Shown: one piece after another, positions 6,857 through 14,921 of the stretch
Position numbering within the stretch: the stretch's first letter is position 1
How the letters are laid out: each line of letters starts with the position of its first letter
Assembly: GCA_964607755.1 (NCBI GenBank)
Contig: CAZSMC010000047.1
Coordinates: 1-32,187 of the forward strand
DNA length: 32,187 bases
DNA from: CAZSMC01 sp964607755
GTDB taxonomy: Bacteria > Zhuqueibacterota > Zhuqueibacteria > Residuimicrobiales > Krinioviventaceae
Direction of reading: 5' to 3'
The notes under the pieces: generated by a model
Seen by the model: only the letters and a program-made list of their open reading frames with translations
Databases searched by the model: none
Told to the model about the DNA's origin: nothing
Made by a program: the position numbers and the translations under genes

Positions 6857-9747
6857 TGGCTGTACAGAAAACATATTTTTTAGTTTTGATTTTATTCATC
6901 TCTACTGTTGCATCTGCTGTGGCACAACAAAGCTCAGTCGTCAGTGCCATGATTCAAGAGGCTTCGGGAAACGTTGAGCATTTGAATAAGATTATTGATG
7001 AACACGAACACCTGTTAAAGAAATACCCTCACAACGAGTTTGCTCCGACCGTGATGTTTCAGTTGGCTGAATTGCATTCCCAGCGGTCTGACATACTTTA
7101 TTCTCAGAAAATGGAAAAATATGAACACCAGCTCGATCGATATGAAAATGGTGGCATTGACACGGAACCGGAACTTCCCGCACAAGACAAGAGCAAAACG
7201 ATTTATTACTGCAATCAATTAATTCAGAATTATCCCGATCTTTCTTTCCGCGACCGGGTTTTGTACAAACTCGCTTTGGCTTATCTTGATGAAGGGCAAG
7301 CCGGTCGTGCAAAAGAGACCTTTGAGCGGCTTGTGGCTGAATATCCGGGCACGGCTTTAGCGCTGGAAGCGCACTTTCGCATCGGCGAATATTATTTTGG
7401 GGAACGTAAGTTTGCTCAGGCGATTTCTCATTACAAAAAGCTTCTCAAGCACTGGAATAATCCTTATTTCGACATGTCACTTTACAAGCTGGGATGGTCT
7501 TATTATAACATTGAAAAATACAGCGATGCAATCAGTACCTTTCTCTATTTAATAAAAGACCTTAATTTGCTTAACCGCGTCGAATCCCAAAAACTGGATT
7601 TGTCGTGGGCAGATTTGCGCTCTGAGGCGATTCATTATATCGCCAGCGCTTTTACTGAATACGGCGGTCCCTCAACGGCACGTGATTTCCTCGAGCCGCT
7701 GATAGACAAGGAATTTACCCGGCCCATCTTGATGAAAATGGCAGAGCTGTACGAGTCCCGCAATATCTATGCTGAAGCGATTTCTACTTTTCATATTATT
7801 TTGGATTTTTATCCGTTCTCTGAAAAAGCTCCGTCAGTCTATGAGCGTATTATCCGTGACTATGAGCTTGCGGAACGAGTCGAAAAAGCTAACGAGGTCC
7901 GGGAAACGGCTGTCAACTATTTTGGGCCGAACGGCACATGGACAGCTCACTATTCCACGCAGGATAGCATTGCCGAGGCTGGTTTGCAAAGCGCTCGCCG
8001 GCACCTGAAACATCTCGGACTTTATTATCAGGCCAAAGCAGCAGAAAATGGCGATCAGTCTTTCTACCGGACAGCTATTCAAAAATACAAACGTTATATC
8101 CAGGAATTTCCTGGCGAAGCAGATACCGACACCATGCATTATTATCTTGCCGATTGCTACGAACAGCTTGGCGTGTATCAAAAGGCAGGCAACACGTATG
8201 ATGACATTGTGGAACGTTATCACAATTCCGGTTATCGCGAGGAGGCCGCGTTTAACCGCATTCTCGCCTGGTTACAGGTCTATCTATCTGATGAAAAAAA
8301 AGAGCAAGTCACTGTCAAGCTTGCCCATTTTGCCGGTTCTTCAGATACGGTCTCTGTGTCTGTTCAACATAAATCCCAGGCTAACGTTTTGCGCGCTTGT
8401 AACGATTTCATTCGCCTGTTTCCCAAAAGTGAATGGAAAGACCAGGTGTACATGAAATTTGGCGAGATGTTGGGCGATCTGGAAGAATATAATATGGCGG
8501 TGCGGGTCTACAGAAATGTTTTTGATATGAAAAATAGTCGCTATCGTCTGGCTGCTGCCATGAATGCTGCGCATTGTTATTATAGCGCAAAAGAGTATAA
8601 AAAAGCGGAAACGTTATTTAACAGCATAGCAGAAGAGTTTCCGGATTCGACACAGCGTATCGAGAACGCCAACAAGATGGCGGCGTCAGCTAACTTGAAA
8701 ATTTCTTCTCAACTTAGCCGTAACGGAAAATTCAGCGACTCTGCGCAATTATTGACTGATGTGGCAAAGTCAGTCCTGGATAGCACGTTCCGTGAACAAG
8801 CTCTTTTTAATTCGGCAGTGCAGTTTCAAAAAGCCGGACGAATATCTCGGGCAGCTCGCACGTTCGAACGTCTGGCATTAGAGTATCCGAAATCTGAACT
8901 GACGGACAAGAGTTTAATGCAAGCGGCAACGCTGTGGGAGGAACGCAGTGAATTGATGCACGCTGCCTCTGATTTTCTCAGACTCGCAGATTTTTATCCT
9001 GAATCCCCGTTCGCTCGCCGCGCGCTGCCAAAAGCAGCATTGTGTTACGAACTGTCCGGAAACTGGCTTGCGGCCGAAAAAGTGTATAAACGTTGCGCCC
9101 GCGCGTTTCCCAACGACACTGATGATGTTTTGCAGTATCTGTATAAAAGCGGTGAAATGGCTCTCAAAGATGGCAGACCGGATGATGCTCTAACTCTTTT
9201 CAGGAAAACTGTGTATACTCACAACGGATTGAATGATTCTGAAAACCAGGTCGATGTGTATTTTGTCGCCCGGGCGCAGTTTATGATCGGTGAGATTTTG
9301 TTCTCACGCTATGAAAGACTGGAGCTAAAACCGCCGCTGAAAGCCAATCTGGAGCGAAAAACGGCGTCATTCAAGCAAGTAGTGCAGGCTTTTACTCAGA
9401 CGATTCGCTATCAGGTAGCAGAGTGGTCGACTGCCAGCTCTCACCGAATTGGCATGGCTTTTGAAGAATTCGTTCGAGCGTTTGAAGAATCACCACCGCC
9501 AGACCATCTGACACCAGAGCAGAAAAAAGTGTATCAACAAAAGTTGAAAGAATCGGCGATTCCTTACAAAAAGAAAGCTCTGGAAACCTATTCAAAAAAT
9601 GTGCAACAAGCTAAAGCTCAAAACATTCAGAATTCCTGGATCGAGAAAAGCCGGCAACGCATGCTGAAATTGAGTGAAGAACTTGAACAAAGTGATATGA
9701 GCATTACGACTTTGGAAAAAACAGCAGAGGAAAACGATGCGTTTTAA
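6856..9747 (+). CDS. large periplasmic TPR-repeat protein
   Basis: About 963 aa. An upstream in-frame TTG at 6787 would add 23 residues, but ATG 6856 overlaps the previous stop by one base and starts directly into a clean signal peptide (MAVQKTYFLVLILFISTVASAVAQ), so it is preferred. Most of the chain is built of TPR units, visible as repeated patterns such as LYKLALAYLDEGQAGRAKE, HFRIGEYYFGERKFAQAI, YKLGWSYYNIEKYSDAI and YYLADCYEQLGVYQKAGN. The arrangement resembles the long TPR proteins of the Tol-Pal (YbgF/CpoB) and Myxococcus Glt (GltD/GltE) systems, but no orthology can be claimed from sequence reading alone. It presumably forms an extended periplasmic scaffold; the next gene starts inside its last codons. 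Confidence 0.78.
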   Translation: MAVQKTYFLVLILFISTVASAVAQQSSVVSAMIQEASGNVEHLNKIIDEHEHLLKKYPHNEFAPTVMFQLAELHSQRSDILYSQKMEKYEHQLDRYENGGIDTEPELPAQDKSKTIYYCNQLIQNYPDLSFRDRVLYKLALAYLDEGQAGRAKETFERLVAEYPGTALALEAHFRIGEYYFGERKFAQAISHYKKLLKHWNNPYFDMSLYKLGWSYYNIEKYSDAISTFLYLIKDLNLLNRVESQKLDLSWADLRSEAIHYIASAFTEYGGPSTARDFLEPLIDKEFTRPILMKMAELYESRNIYAEAISTFHIILDFYPFSEKAPSVYERIIRDYELAERVEKANEVRETAVNYFGPNGTWTAHYSTQDSIAEAGLQSARRHLKHLGLYYQAKAAENGDQSFYRTAIQKYKRYIQEFPGEADTDTMHYYLADCYEQLGVYQKAGNTYDDIVERYHNSGYREEAAFNRILAWLQVYLSDEKKEQVTVKLAHFAGSSDTVSVSVQHKSQANVLRACNDFIRLFPKSEWKDQVYMKFGEMLGDLEEYNMAVRVYRNVFDMKNSRYRLAAAMNAAHCYYSAKEYKKAETLFNSIAEEFPDSTQRIENANKMAASANLKISSQLSRNGKFSDSAQLLTDVAKSVLDSTFREQALFNSAVQFQKAGRISRAARTFERLALEYPKSELTDKSLMQAATLWEERSELMHAASDFLRLADFYPESPFARRALPKAALCYELSGNWLAAEKVYKRCARAFPNDTDDVLQYLYKSGEMALKDGRPDDALTLFRKTVYTHNGLNDSENQVDVYFVARAQFMIGEILFSRYERLELKPPLKANLERKTASFKQVVQAFTQTIRYQVAEWSTASSHRIGMAFEEFVRAFEESPPPDHLTPEQKKVYQQKLKESAIPYKKKALETYSKNVQQAKAQNIQNSWIEKSRQRMLKLSEELEQSDMSITTLEKTAEENDAF

Positions 9748-10099
9748 TGTATTTCTATTTTTAGTGATCTGGACACCTTTGATATGTGCCCGGGAGGTGC
9801 CGAGGGATTCGACGGCAAAAGACAGTATGCACATAAAAACGCCGCAAGCGGCTACGAATCCTGATCTTGATAAAAATGACGTGAATTTGTTTATCGATAA
9901 AATCGAAATCCGCGGCGAACTGGAAAAACCGCAGGCCGTTTTTGTGCTGCCCGGACAAACGCCGGACATCGATGACATTCAGATTAACCGGTCTTTTTTT
10001 AAGGAACTTTTCCGGCCGGTGGAAAAACGGCATACTGTTGAAACAAAGTATTCACCGGACGATGGCATATATTACCGTAAAGATGTGATTGAATGGTAG
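9737..10099 (+). CDS. small exported protein of the envelope operon
   Basis: A 120-aa protein of unknown function starting 11 bases before the end of the TPR gene. Residues 1-18 form a hydrophobic signal peptide. A cysteine at residue 17 (PLIC-A) does not fit a lipobox, because the -1 and -2 residues are bulky. The mature part is hydrophilic and contains DKIEIRGELEKPQAVFVLPGQ, an ordered-looking central stretch, followed by a charged tail with RPVEKRHTVETKY. The fixed position directly before exbB suggests that it works with the ExbB/ExbD complex or the TPR proteins. No domain is recognised. Confidence 0.65.
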   Translation: MRFNVFLFLVIWTPLICAREVPRDSTAKDSMHIKTPQAATNPDLDKNDVNLFIDKIEIRGELEKPQAVFVLPGQTPDIDDIQINRSFFKELFRPVEKRHTVETKYSPDDGIYYRKDVIEW

Positions 10100-10135
10100 A
10101 GAAAATGATTTTGCAAATTTAATTCTGGAGGAGAG

Positions 10136-10759
10136 TTGGACACGATTATTCGATTTTTCACACAGGGCGGCCCTGTGATGTTTATCATCCTGTTTGCCCT
10201 GCTGGTGGGCATTGCTGTGATCATTGAACGGTTTATCCATATCCGTTTCAAAAACCGGATTGATTCGGACATGTTTGTCAATAAAATAATCGAACTTTTA
10301 AGACGCGGAGATATTAAAGGCGCCATCGCTTATTGCGATCAATCGGACGCTGCATTGCCCAATATCACTAAATCCGGATTGATTGAAATCCAAAGGTCTG
10401 ATAAGGATATTCAAAATGCCATGGAAGTATCGGCAATGGTCGAGATTCCCAAACTTGAGAAACGGACGCACTATCTGTCAATGATCGCCAATGTAGCAAC
10501 CTTGCTGGGACTTTTAGGAACCATTCTCGGACTTATTGACGCTTTTGCAGCCGTTGCCCATGCTGACGCAGCAGACAAGGCCGCGTTACTGACAGCCGGT
10601 ATTTCGGTGGCGATGAACACCACGGCATTCGGCATTATTACAGCGATTCCCTGTTTGATCGGTTACACTTATATTCTGGAAAAAACAAACGAGTTGATTG
10701 ATGAAATTAATGAAAAAGTGGCACGATTGTACTCGTTCATGACATCGAGGCCAGTATGA
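10136..10759 (+). CDS. exbB: MotA/TolQ/ExbB-type proton channel protein
   Basis: A 207-aa inner-membrane channel subunit of the ExbB/TolQ/AglQ family, which with ExbD-type partners converts proton flow into force on a periplasmic transducer. The N-terminus FFTQGGPVMFIILF is the family's usual beginning. The three transmembrane segments are at about 14-35, 113-138 and 153-180, with the conserved GLLGTILGLIDAF in the second and NTTAFGIITAIP in the third. The start is TTG at 10136, chosen because GGAGGAG (10127-10133) lies directly before it and the next in-frame start would remove the conserved FxxGGP region. The stop overlaps the next gene by 4 bases (ATGA). Confidence 0.92.
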   Translation: MDTIIRFFTQGGPVMFIILFALLVGIAVIIERFIHIRFKNRIDSDMFVNKIIELLRRGDIKGAIAYCDQSDAALPNITKSGLIEIQRSDKDIQNAMEVSAMVEIPKLEKRTHYLSMIANVATLLGLLGTILGLIDAFAAVAHADAADKAALLTAGISVAMNTTAFGIITAIPCLIGYTYILEKTNELIDEINEKVARLYSFMTSRPV

Positions 10760-11226
10760 ATTTAAAGGATTCGTTGAACCGCCGGCTTCGCAGCCGCAGC
10801 GGGTCAACAGATCTCAATTTAACAGCAGTCATGAATATTTTCCTGATTCTAATCCCTTTTCTGTTGTTGACTGCCACTTTTGTGCGCATTGCCGTTCTGG
10901 AACTCTGGCTGCCGTCGCGCGAGCGCTATGAAAGCCAAAGCATGCAATCGCAGCCGGATGCATCCTCCATTTTGAATATTCTCAAAATCCAGGAAAACGG
11001 ATTTGAACTCAAGAGTCCGAATATGGATTTCGAGCCGCTGGCGAGGACGCAGCAAGGATATCCCTGGCAGCAGTTACGCAGCCAGCTCGAACAGGTTAAG
11101 GAAAAATATCCGGATGTTGATGATATCATTATCGCGCCGGACAATTCAATCCGCTACGATACCATCATCTCGGTCATGGATCAATGCCGGGAATCCGGTT
11201 TCCCGAATATTTCAGTTTCCGGGTGA
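10756..11226 (+). CDS. exbD: ExbD/TolR-like protein with Asn in place of the channel Asp
   Basis: A 156-aa protein with a short basic cytoplasmic N-terminus, one transmembrane helix (about 21-46) and a periplasmic domain. The domain fits ExbD/TolR: ...PDVDDIIIAPDNSIRYDTIISVMDQCRESGFPNISVSG matches the usual ending of the fold. In the helix, LNLTAVMNIFLILIPFLL aligns with the family pattern L-x-P-x-I-D-V-x-L-x-L-L, but the proton-carrying Asp is Asn (N27). Its neighbour, the second ExbD, keeps Asp. The start overlaps exbB by 4 bases. It probably pairs with the second ExbD inside one ExbB ring, but this is inference. Confidence 0.85.
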   Translation: MNLKDSLNRRLRSRSGSTDLNLTAVMNIFLILIPFLLLTATFVRIAVLELWLPSRERYESQSMQSQPDASSILNILKIQENGFELKSPNMDFEPLARTQQGYPWQQLRSQLEQVKEKYPDVDDIIIAPDNSIRYDTIISVMDQCRESGFPNISVSG

Positions 11227-11237
11227 GGTGACATAAA

Positions 11238-11753
11238 ATGATGAAAATCGAAGAACAACGAACTTTGAAATTTGAACGCGGAACCAAACGCACAAAACGC
11301 GGCACGTTTACGCTTCGTTTAACGTCTTTGATTGATATGTTTACCATTTTATTAATCTTTTTGCTGAAAAGTTACAGCGCTGAGGGACAGATCATGTCTA
11401 TTGCTAATGATTTGCGTTTGCCGGAATCGACGTCCAAAATTGCGCCAAAAACCACATCCGTGGTTGCGATAACTCGAGAATGGATTCTGGTTGATGGCCG
11501 GCCCGTCGAACGCCTCGATAACATTGCAGCCGGAGACTCTCTGGTCATCTCCCCGCTGAAACAGGAACTCTTAAAACTGCGCCGCATGAGCGAAGATATT
11601 GGCCAATTATCCCGGGATATGGGTGGATTTCGCGGCGATATCGCTATCCAGGGCGACCGCGATATGACATTCAATGTGTTAAAACGAATCATGCTGACTT
11701 GCGGACAGGTAGGCTATAATAACATGCACCTTGCGGTACTGCAGGAAGAATAG
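11238..11753 (+). CDS. exbD: ExbD/TolR-family protein with canonical Asp
   Basis: A 171-aa biopolymer-transport ExbD/TolR protein: a strongly basic N-terminus (RGTKRTKRG), then the transmembrane helix LTSLIDMFTILLIFLLKSY with the conserved Asp (D33), then a periplasmic domain ending ...GDRDMTFNVLKRIMLTCGQVGYNNMHLAVLQ, which is the classical ExbD C-terminal pattern. It follows the Asn-bearing paralogue by 11 bases, so the operon encodes two ExbD proteins for one ExbB, as the Agl (AglR/AglS) motor does. It supplies the proton-translocating carboxylate that the paralogue lacks. Confidence 0.92.
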   Translation: MMKIEEQRTLKFERGTKRTKRGTFTLRLTSLIDMFTILLIFLLKSYSAEGQIMSIANDLRLPESTSKIAPKTTSVVAITREWILVDGRPVERLDNIAAGDSLVISPLKQELLKLRRMSEDIGQLSRDMGGFRGDIAIQGDRDMTFNVLKRIMLTCGQVGYNNMHLAVLQEE

Positions 11754-11770
11754 AAAAGTCAATTATAAAG

Positions 11771-13144
11771 ATGTCTCGTAAAAATAAAAAACCGTTTCTT
11801 GCATTAAAGATCAAAGACGCTCACACCGAGTACGAAAAGACGCTGCACACCAACGAACGTCTGTCTGTTGGCCGGGCTCTGGATAACGATATCGTCGTTT
11901 ATGATGATAGCTTTGCCAAAAAGCAAACACTCTTGGAATGCAAGAACAACTCGGGCAGACTTTTCTTGACGGATAGCATGACCGGTGAAATCCGTTATCA
12001 CGACTCCCGGCTGCGTTTTCAGGACTTGTTGGTTCAGAATATTTTGCCGCAAAACGGCGAATTCCGTACGCTACAGTTTTCGCCCGGACAAACAGGTATC
12101 ATTCATGTAGGAGATAAAGATGTGCTGTTTAAATTTAACGGCGCATCACCGCAAACGTCTCATCCGCCGAATTATACGTGGAAGAGAGCAGCAAAAAGAT
12201 CAATTTTCAAAGATGCGCTTTTTAAAGCGCTTGTTTTGATCTTTCTTGGTGCGGAGATTTACTGGGGTTTCTTTTTAAAGTCAGTGGAATTGCCGCCACA
12301 ACAACCCCCAGAGGCTGAAAAAGTCAAAGACAGATTTGCCCGTTTTGTCATCAGAAAGCCAGAGACTCGTGAGCAGATGGGGGTTGCCGTGCAAGCTCCA
12401 ACAAAACAAGACGCCTCAGAAACGGAAGAGGCCGAAGCAGCGGGAGGAGACTCTCAACAGAGTCAACGGCGGCGCCGTACCGGAGGCGGACCCGGGAACC
12501 AATCTGTCGAGTCTGCCGGCTTGCTGGGCTTGATTAGCGGTTCCGGTCAATCGCGGTATGCCAGTCAGGCTGCTGATTTTCTCATAGATCAGGGACTGGT
12601 CAAAGAGTTGGATGAAGCTATGAATGCAGGTGCGTTAAGAACAGGCAATGGCCGATCCGGAAGCGGATCAGGTTCAGAAGATGCTGATGACGAACTCGAC
12701 CGGCTTTTACAAGCAGGATTGCAGGGCGGTTTGGGAAATTTAGACGAATCCGTCTCCGGCAATAATGGTGTGGAACGCGTCGCTCTGGAGAAAAAAGGCC
12801 AGGTCAATATTCAGCAGCCGCAAAACATCCAGGGCTCGGAGCAAGCTCGCGGAGAACGAACAGCACAGAGCGTCATGGACGTGATCAACGCTCATTATGG
12901 CCGCATTATGTACACGTACAACAAGTACCTGCGACAAGATCCGTCGTTGCGTGGCAAAATAAGTATTGACTTAACCATTGCCGCTTCGGGGCGGGTGACA
13001 CGGGTCAAGGTGGTGGAATCTTCTATTGATAATCAAAATTTCATCAACGATATTTTGAGTATCCTGCGCCGGCTGAACTTTGCACGCATTAATAGTGGTT
13101 CTGTCACGGTCAATTTACCGTTCCTTTTCAATCGTGCAGGATAA
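11771..13144 (+). CDS. FHA-like/transmembrane/TonB-like transducer (AgmX/PglI C-terminal type)
   Basis: A 457-aa inner-membrane protein in three parts. Residues about 10-122 form an FHA-like beta domain (LSVGRALDNDIVVYDDS at 31-47). G34-R35 and N39-D40 fit the FHA pattern, but the Ser-Arg-x-x-His part is replaced by AKKQTLLE, so phosphothreonine binding is doubtful. One transmembrane helix lies at about 150-168, and a low-complexity Pro/Glu/Gly/Ser-rich periplasmic region covers about 174-360. The C-terminal domain (365-457: AHYGRIMYTYNKYL, GKISIDLTIAASGRVTRVKVVESS, ILRRLNFARI) is the TonB-like domain of AgmX/PglI proteins. It is last in the exbB-exbD-exbD operon, so it is the likely energy transducer. 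The order FHA-TM-TonB-like recalls Myxococcus GltG. Confidence 0.83.
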   Translation: MSRKNKKPFLALKIKDAHTEYEKTLHTNERLSVGRALDNDIVVYDDSFAKKQTLLECKNNSGRLFLTDSMTGEIRYHDSRLRFQDLLVQNILPQNGEFRTLQFSPGQTGIIHVGDKDVLFKFNGASPQTSHPPNYTWKRAAKRSIFKDALFKALVLIFLGAEIYWGFFLKSVELPPQQPPEAEKVKDRFARFVIRKPETREQMGVAVQAPTKQDASETEEAEAAGGDSQQSQRRRRTGGGPGNQSVESAGLLGLISGSGQSRYASQAADFLIDQGLVKELDEAMNAGALRTGNGRSGSGSGSEDADDELDRLLQAGLQGGLGNLDESVSGNNGVERVALEKKGQVNIQQPQNIQGSEQARGERTAQSVMDVINAHYGRIMYTYNKYLRQDPSLRGKISIDLTIAASGRVTRVKVVESSIDNQNFINDILSILRRLNFARINSGSVTVNLPFLFNRAG

Positions 13145-13217
13145 TGAAAGATTTCTTTTCCCGGGCAGCTTGTTCTCTCAATGAGCGCTAAATTTTTTTC
13201 ATTCAGTATCTTTTGTT

Positions 13218-14231
13218 TTAAATCGAAATATTCAGAGCCGTTAAAACGCTGTCTATGGGATTAAAAAATGTAACCTCATCCGATCCGGAGAACAGTAAAC
13301 CTACCACACGGTTGTTGTTATCGACCAGCACAGCACCGGAATCTCCGGGATTGGACATGGCGCGGGTCATCAACTGGTGATCAAAATAAGCCTCCTGGCT
13401 GCCGTATCCAACAGTGATTGATGTGTCAATCAAGCGAATGTCACTTTCTGTGACTCCGGTCGTCCTGCCGCTTTTTTTAACTGGCATTCCCACCGTAGCC
13501 TGAGCGGTTCCGTTGACAGTGCCGATCCCTTTAATTTCTTCCGAAACAAGTGAAGCCTCATCCGGTCGTGCAACAGCAGCATCTACGAGATTTACCGGAT
13601 CAGCCTGGATAGCGGTAAAGCGGGTTTTTGAACCTGACATGGCGGTAAAAACGTTTGCCATCGATGAAAGAAATTGTGCCAGCGGGCAATCCGACGAACT
13701 GCCGCCGCCCTGGTTGGTTCCCTTGTATTTTAGAGGAATGAAACGGACCAATTCAGCAATTTTATCGGCTGGCATTTTCCCGCCGTCGCCTGGACCTGGC
13801 TGCAAAATTCCATCGCCCGCCCGCGCATCATTGGAATTTGCCAGCACGTGGTTGTTGGAAAGAATGAATTGCTCGCTGGTATTGTTGTCCCGAACAACCA
13901 GTCCAAGCGTTCCTTCGGTGATAGCAAAGTGGCCAATACTCACTCCGCCGGTGGCGGGCCGGTGCCGGTCCCGGCGGCTTTGATGGGCGACAACTCGACC
14001 GACGCGAATGACATCTGTCTTGATGTCGTCCATAACTGCAGGTACACGGTCTTTGGCCGATAATGCAGATACAGGCTGTTTGTCTCTGACCAAAAGTGTC
14101 AATGACAGTTCATCTGTTTTGACTCCTGACGTTTCTTTAAATCCCACACCCATGCCAATAACATTGGCTTTTTTCATCAGCTTTTTGTGGGTGCGTCTTT
14201 TAAGCTCGGATACTTCCTGTTCAGTTGCCAT
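13218..14231 (-). CDS. trypsin-fold serine peptidase family protein, apparently cytoplasmic
   Basis: A 337-aa chymotrypsin-like protease. The triad can be read as H128 (SNNHVLA), D217 (NLVDAAVA) and S298 (NPGDSGAVL), with the typical GLLFSG strand after the serine. There is no signal peptide or membrane segment. The first ~100 residues (KKANVIGMGVGFKETSG..., then a SLTLLVRDK strand) form a separate N-terminal module. This layout is shared with bacterial proteins annotated as trypsin-like peptidases that resemble plant NAL1. The substrate is unknown. The gene is convergent with the envelope operon (73 bases apart) and divergent from the polyamine operon. AGGAAAAGCC directly before the ATG is a plausible RBS. 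Confidence 0.8.
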   Translation of the reverse strand: MATEQEVSELKRRTHKKLMKKANVIGMGVGFKETSGVKTDELSLTLLVRDKQPVSALSAKDRVPAVMDDIKTDVIRVGRVVAHQSRRDRHRPATGGVSIGHFAITEGTLGLVVRDNNTSEQFILSNNHVLANSNDARAGDGILQPGPGDGGKMPADKIAELVRFIPLKYKGTNQGGGSSSDCPLAQFLSSMANVFTAMSGSKTRFTAIQADPVNLVDAAVARPDEASLVSEEIKGIGTVNGTAQATVGMPVKKSGRTTGVTESDIRLIDTSITVGYGSQEAYFDHQLMTRAMSNPGDSGAVLVDNNNRVVGLLFSGSDEVTFFNPIDSVLTALNISI

Positions 14232-14335
14232 GGCTTTTCCTATTTATTTTATTTTGAAATTTGTTCAATTTAAACAAAAATTGATTGATTTTGAATAATG
14301 ATTTTCCAAAATTCGTTATTTAAAATTAAAGGTAA

Positions 14336-14899
14336 ATGGACATGCCACTCCAAACACAGAAATTAACTCGAATCGTTTTCTTCATCGCTATCACTTTAAT
14401 CATTCAGGCATTGGGTTTGCCGCAGCCTGTTACTGGACCGTTGATTAACATGATGTTGCTTCTAACAACGCTTATTTTAGGCCCGCTTAGCGGCATGGCT
14501 CTCGGCGCTATAACACCGGTTGTAGCGGCTTTTCGCGGACAACTGCCGCCGCTCTTAATTCCCATGGTGCCATTTATCATTGTGAGTAATGCTCTTCTGG
14601 TCAGCATCTTTGCTTTGGTTGCAAGCATTTTGTGCAAACAATTTGGAAAAGAAAATCTGTTAATAAATCCCGGCTGCTGGATCGGACTTTTAGCCGGTTC
14701 GGTCGTCAAATTTCTTTGGCTTTATATGTCAGCCGTGTTTCTGGTGCCCCTGTTTTTCGGAAAAGAATTGCCAGAACCGGTAGTGGTGATGATGGCACTT
14801 CCCCAGTTTATTACCGCACTTTTTGGCGGCATTTTAGCGTTTGTTATTTTTCAACTATTGAAAAAACGAATTCATATCGATTCATTGACAACACATTGA
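14336..14899 (+). CDS. ECF-transporter S-component-like membrane protein
   Basis: A 187-aa hydrophobic protein with five to six predicted transmembrane segments (about 10-30, 35-75, 80-105, 115-140, 155-177). The stretch NMMLLLTTLILGPLSGMALGAITPVVAAFRGQ and the overall length fit substrate-binding S components of energy-coupling-factor transporters. No EcfA or EcfT is encoded nearby, as expected for group II systems that share one energising module. The substrate cannot be read from the sequence. It lies 22 bases before pdaD and so may import or export something linked to polyamine or arginine metabolism. An alternative ATG is two codons downstream (14342). Confidence 0.6.
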   Translation: MDMPLQTQKLTRIVFFIAITLIIQALGLPQPVTGPLINMMLLLTTLILGPLSGMALGAITPVVAAFRGQLPPLLIPMVPFIIVSNALLVSIFALVASILCKQFGKENLLINPGCWIGLLAGSVVKFLWLYMSAVFLVPLFFGKELPEPVVVMMALPQFITALFGGILAFVIFQLLKKRIHIDSLTTH

Positions 14900-14921
14900 T
14901 TATTGTTAAAGGAGATGCATC

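Noticed and set aside
9737..9790. Lipobox in the small exported protein (PLIC-A)
   Set aside because: Positions -1 and -2 are Ile and Leu rather than small residues, so lipidation at C17 is unlikely.
13145..13217. Bidirectional terminator between the convergent transducer and protease genes
   Set aside because: A T-run is present, but no stable stem could be drawn before it.
13513..13983. 156-aa frame opposite the trypsin-like gene
   Set aside because: Antisense shadow: composition is not protein-like, and the minus-strand gene has an intact catalytic triad.
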